Assembly (NCBI GenBank): GCA_004557975.1
Contig: SFEV01000093.1
Span: 1-5,959, forward strand
Direction of reading: 5' to 3'
Source of the DNA: Lachnospiraceae bacterium
GTDB taxonomy: Bacteria > Bacillota > Clostridia > Lachnospirales > Lachnospiraceae
DNA: 5,959 nucleotides
In this document: positions 5,365 to 5,959 of the stretch, piece after piece
How positions within the stretch are numbered: the first letter of the stretch is position 1
Layout of the letters: each line of letters begins with the position of its first letter
Translations under genes and position numbers: made by a program
The notes under the pieces: generated by a model
Databases searched by the model: none
Told to the model about the DNA's origin: nothing
What the model saw: the letters and a program-made list of their open reading frames with translations, nothing else

Positions 5365-5715
5365 ATGTATGACTTCTCCTATCCATTGGGAAATGCGGTG
5401 AAGAGCACACGTTATCAGCGCGGTCTGACCCAGCTTCAGGTAGCAGACATGGCGGATATCGATGTGCGAACCGTGATGAATATTGAGAACTACAAGGCAA
5501 ATCCCAAGATGGAGGTGCTCTACCCTTTGATCCGTGCCCTCCGTATTGATGCCAGAACCATTTTTAACCCTGAACTGCAGCGCGAAACTCCCGCTCTACA
5601 ACAGCTTCGGCTTATGATTGAGGAATGCAGTGAGCAGGAGGCCGAAGCGTTGATCCCGGTGGTGGAATCGGTCATTGCCGCACTCCGGACAAAGGACGCC
5701 ATTGAGATTGGATGA
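5365..5715 (+). CDS. XRE-family helix-turn-helix transcriptional regulator
   Basis: This 116-residue protein has an N-terminal Cro/C1-type HTH domain (about 9-67), with GLTQLQVADMADI (20-32), the recognition region VRTVMNIENYKANP (34-47) and LRIDARTIFNP (59-69) closing the fold. A helical C-terminal part (73-108, rich in Glu, Ala and Leu) probably mediates dimerisation. It resembles regulators commonly found in Firmicute conjugative elements, with the typical pattern of HTH followed by NIEN-x-x-x-NP and a hydrophobic VLYPLIRAL stretch. The start ATG has GAGGTG seven bases upstream. It is transcribed away from the other XRE gene, and the spacer holds a promoter and palindromes, suggesting self-control or mutual control. 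The gene is followed by the hairpin at 5728-5770 and faces the KTR gene convergently. Confidence 0.97.
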   Translation: MYDFSYPLGNAVKSTRYQRGLTQLQVADMADIDVRTVMNIENYKANPKMEVLYPLIRALRIDARTIFNPELQRETPALQQLRLMIEECSEQEAEALIPVVESVIAALRTKDAIEIG

Positions 5716-5727
5716 CTACATAAAAAA

Positions 5728-5770
5728 ACAGAGCCTGCTTTTCCCCGACAGGGGGATCAGCAGGCTCTGT
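5728..5770 (-). terminator. Strong hairpin terminator between convergent genes
   Basis: A perfect 12-bp stem (ACAGAGCCTGCT at 5728-5739 with its complement at 5759-5770) encloses a second helix TTCCCC/GGGGGA (5741-5746 with 5751-5756) around a GACA loop. On the minus strand the stem is followed directly by seven T residues (A-run at 5722-5728), giving a classic Rho-independent terminator for the KTR gene, whose stop is four bases away. On the plus strand only GCTTT follows, so it may act weakly on the XRE gene too. Confidence 0.9.
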
Positions 5771-5773
5771 GCT

Positions 5774-5950
5774 TTAAGCATCCGGCTCGTCGCTCAATAC
5801 CATCTTCAGTTTTACCACATTGACCATGAATTCCTTTTTACATTTTGGACAGTATAGCGGGAATTTTACTAAAACCGTTTCTTCATATACTTTGACTTTC
5901 GTTTTGCTGCCGCACTGAGGACAGCAGATCCATTTTGACTCATGCCGCAT
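5774..5950 (-). CDS. Cysteine-rich KTR-type zinc-ribbon protein
   Basis: This 58-residue protein begins MRHESKWICCPQCGSKTK and contains two CxxC knuckles: Cys10-Pro-Gln-Cys13 and Cys34-Pro-Lys-Cys37, the latter within FPLYCPKCKKE. This is the layout of the Cys_rich_KTR family of small zinc-ribbon proteins, found on Firmicute conjugative transposons and often near resistance genes. Their molecular function is not established. The family's KTR signature is KTK here, and the protein ends EPDA, shorter than relatives as I recall them, which continue a few residues. The ATG at 5950 is preferred because MRHESKW fits the family start. An in-frame GTG at the window edge (5959) would add three residues, and an upstream start outside the window cannot be excluded. 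A strong terminator follows the stop. Confidence 0.9.
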   Translation of the reverse strand: MRHESKWICCPQCGSKTKVKVYEETVLVKFPLYCPKCKKEFMVNVVKLKMVLSDEPDA

Positions 5951-5959
5951 AGCAATCAC

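Noticed and set aside
1..5959. CRISPR arrays, tRNA or rRNA genes
   Set aside because: No regularly spaced repeat-spacer pattern, cloverleaf with GGTTCGA-type arm, or rRNA-like conserved stretch was seen on either strand.

Overview
The window looks like part of an integrative or conjugative element from a gut-type Firmicute, most likely class Clostridia (Oscillospirales/Ruminococcaceae-like). The evidence is a set of large serine recombinases on one strand, two XRE-type repressors, a Cys-rich KTR protein of the kind carried on Firmicute transposons, and strong AGGAGG-type ribosome binding sites. The taxonomic call is inferred from protein style, not from a search.

Layout, left to right. Positions 1-3752 hold three consecutive minus-strand genes of the large serine recombinase family. 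In transcription order they are a complete 533-residue enzyme (3752-2151), a 284-residue protein with no catalytic resolvase domain (2151-1297), and a second catalytic enzyme (1412 to beyond the left edge). The first two overlap by one base. The second and third overlap by 116 bases. A 50-codon gene with a strong ribosome binding site (3979-3827) precedes the set and probably belongs to the same transcript. Positions 3980-4530 hold no convincing gene. They are dense in inverted repeats: a minus-strand terminator-like hairpin, a run of stem-loops including an H-type pseudoknot, a plus-strand terminator-like hairpin, a 7-bp palindrome and an 11-bp direct repeat.

Positions 4531-5715 are a regulatory block. 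A minus-strand XRE repressor (4818-4531) is preceded by a small unrecognised gene (5139-4861). A second XRE repressor (5365-5715) runs divergently on the plus strand, and the roughly 225-bp spacer carries nested palindromes and a good -35/-10 pair. The right end is a KTR-type zinc-ribbon protein on the minus strand (5950-5774), separated from the plus-strand XRE gene by a strong hairpin terminator.

How they may work together (inference): the recombinases would integrate and excise the element, the 50-residue protein may be an accessory or directionality factor, and the divergent XRE pair may form a switch controlling the module. The recombinase triplet and KTR protein belong to known types. 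The least explained part is the structured stretch at about 4113-4530.
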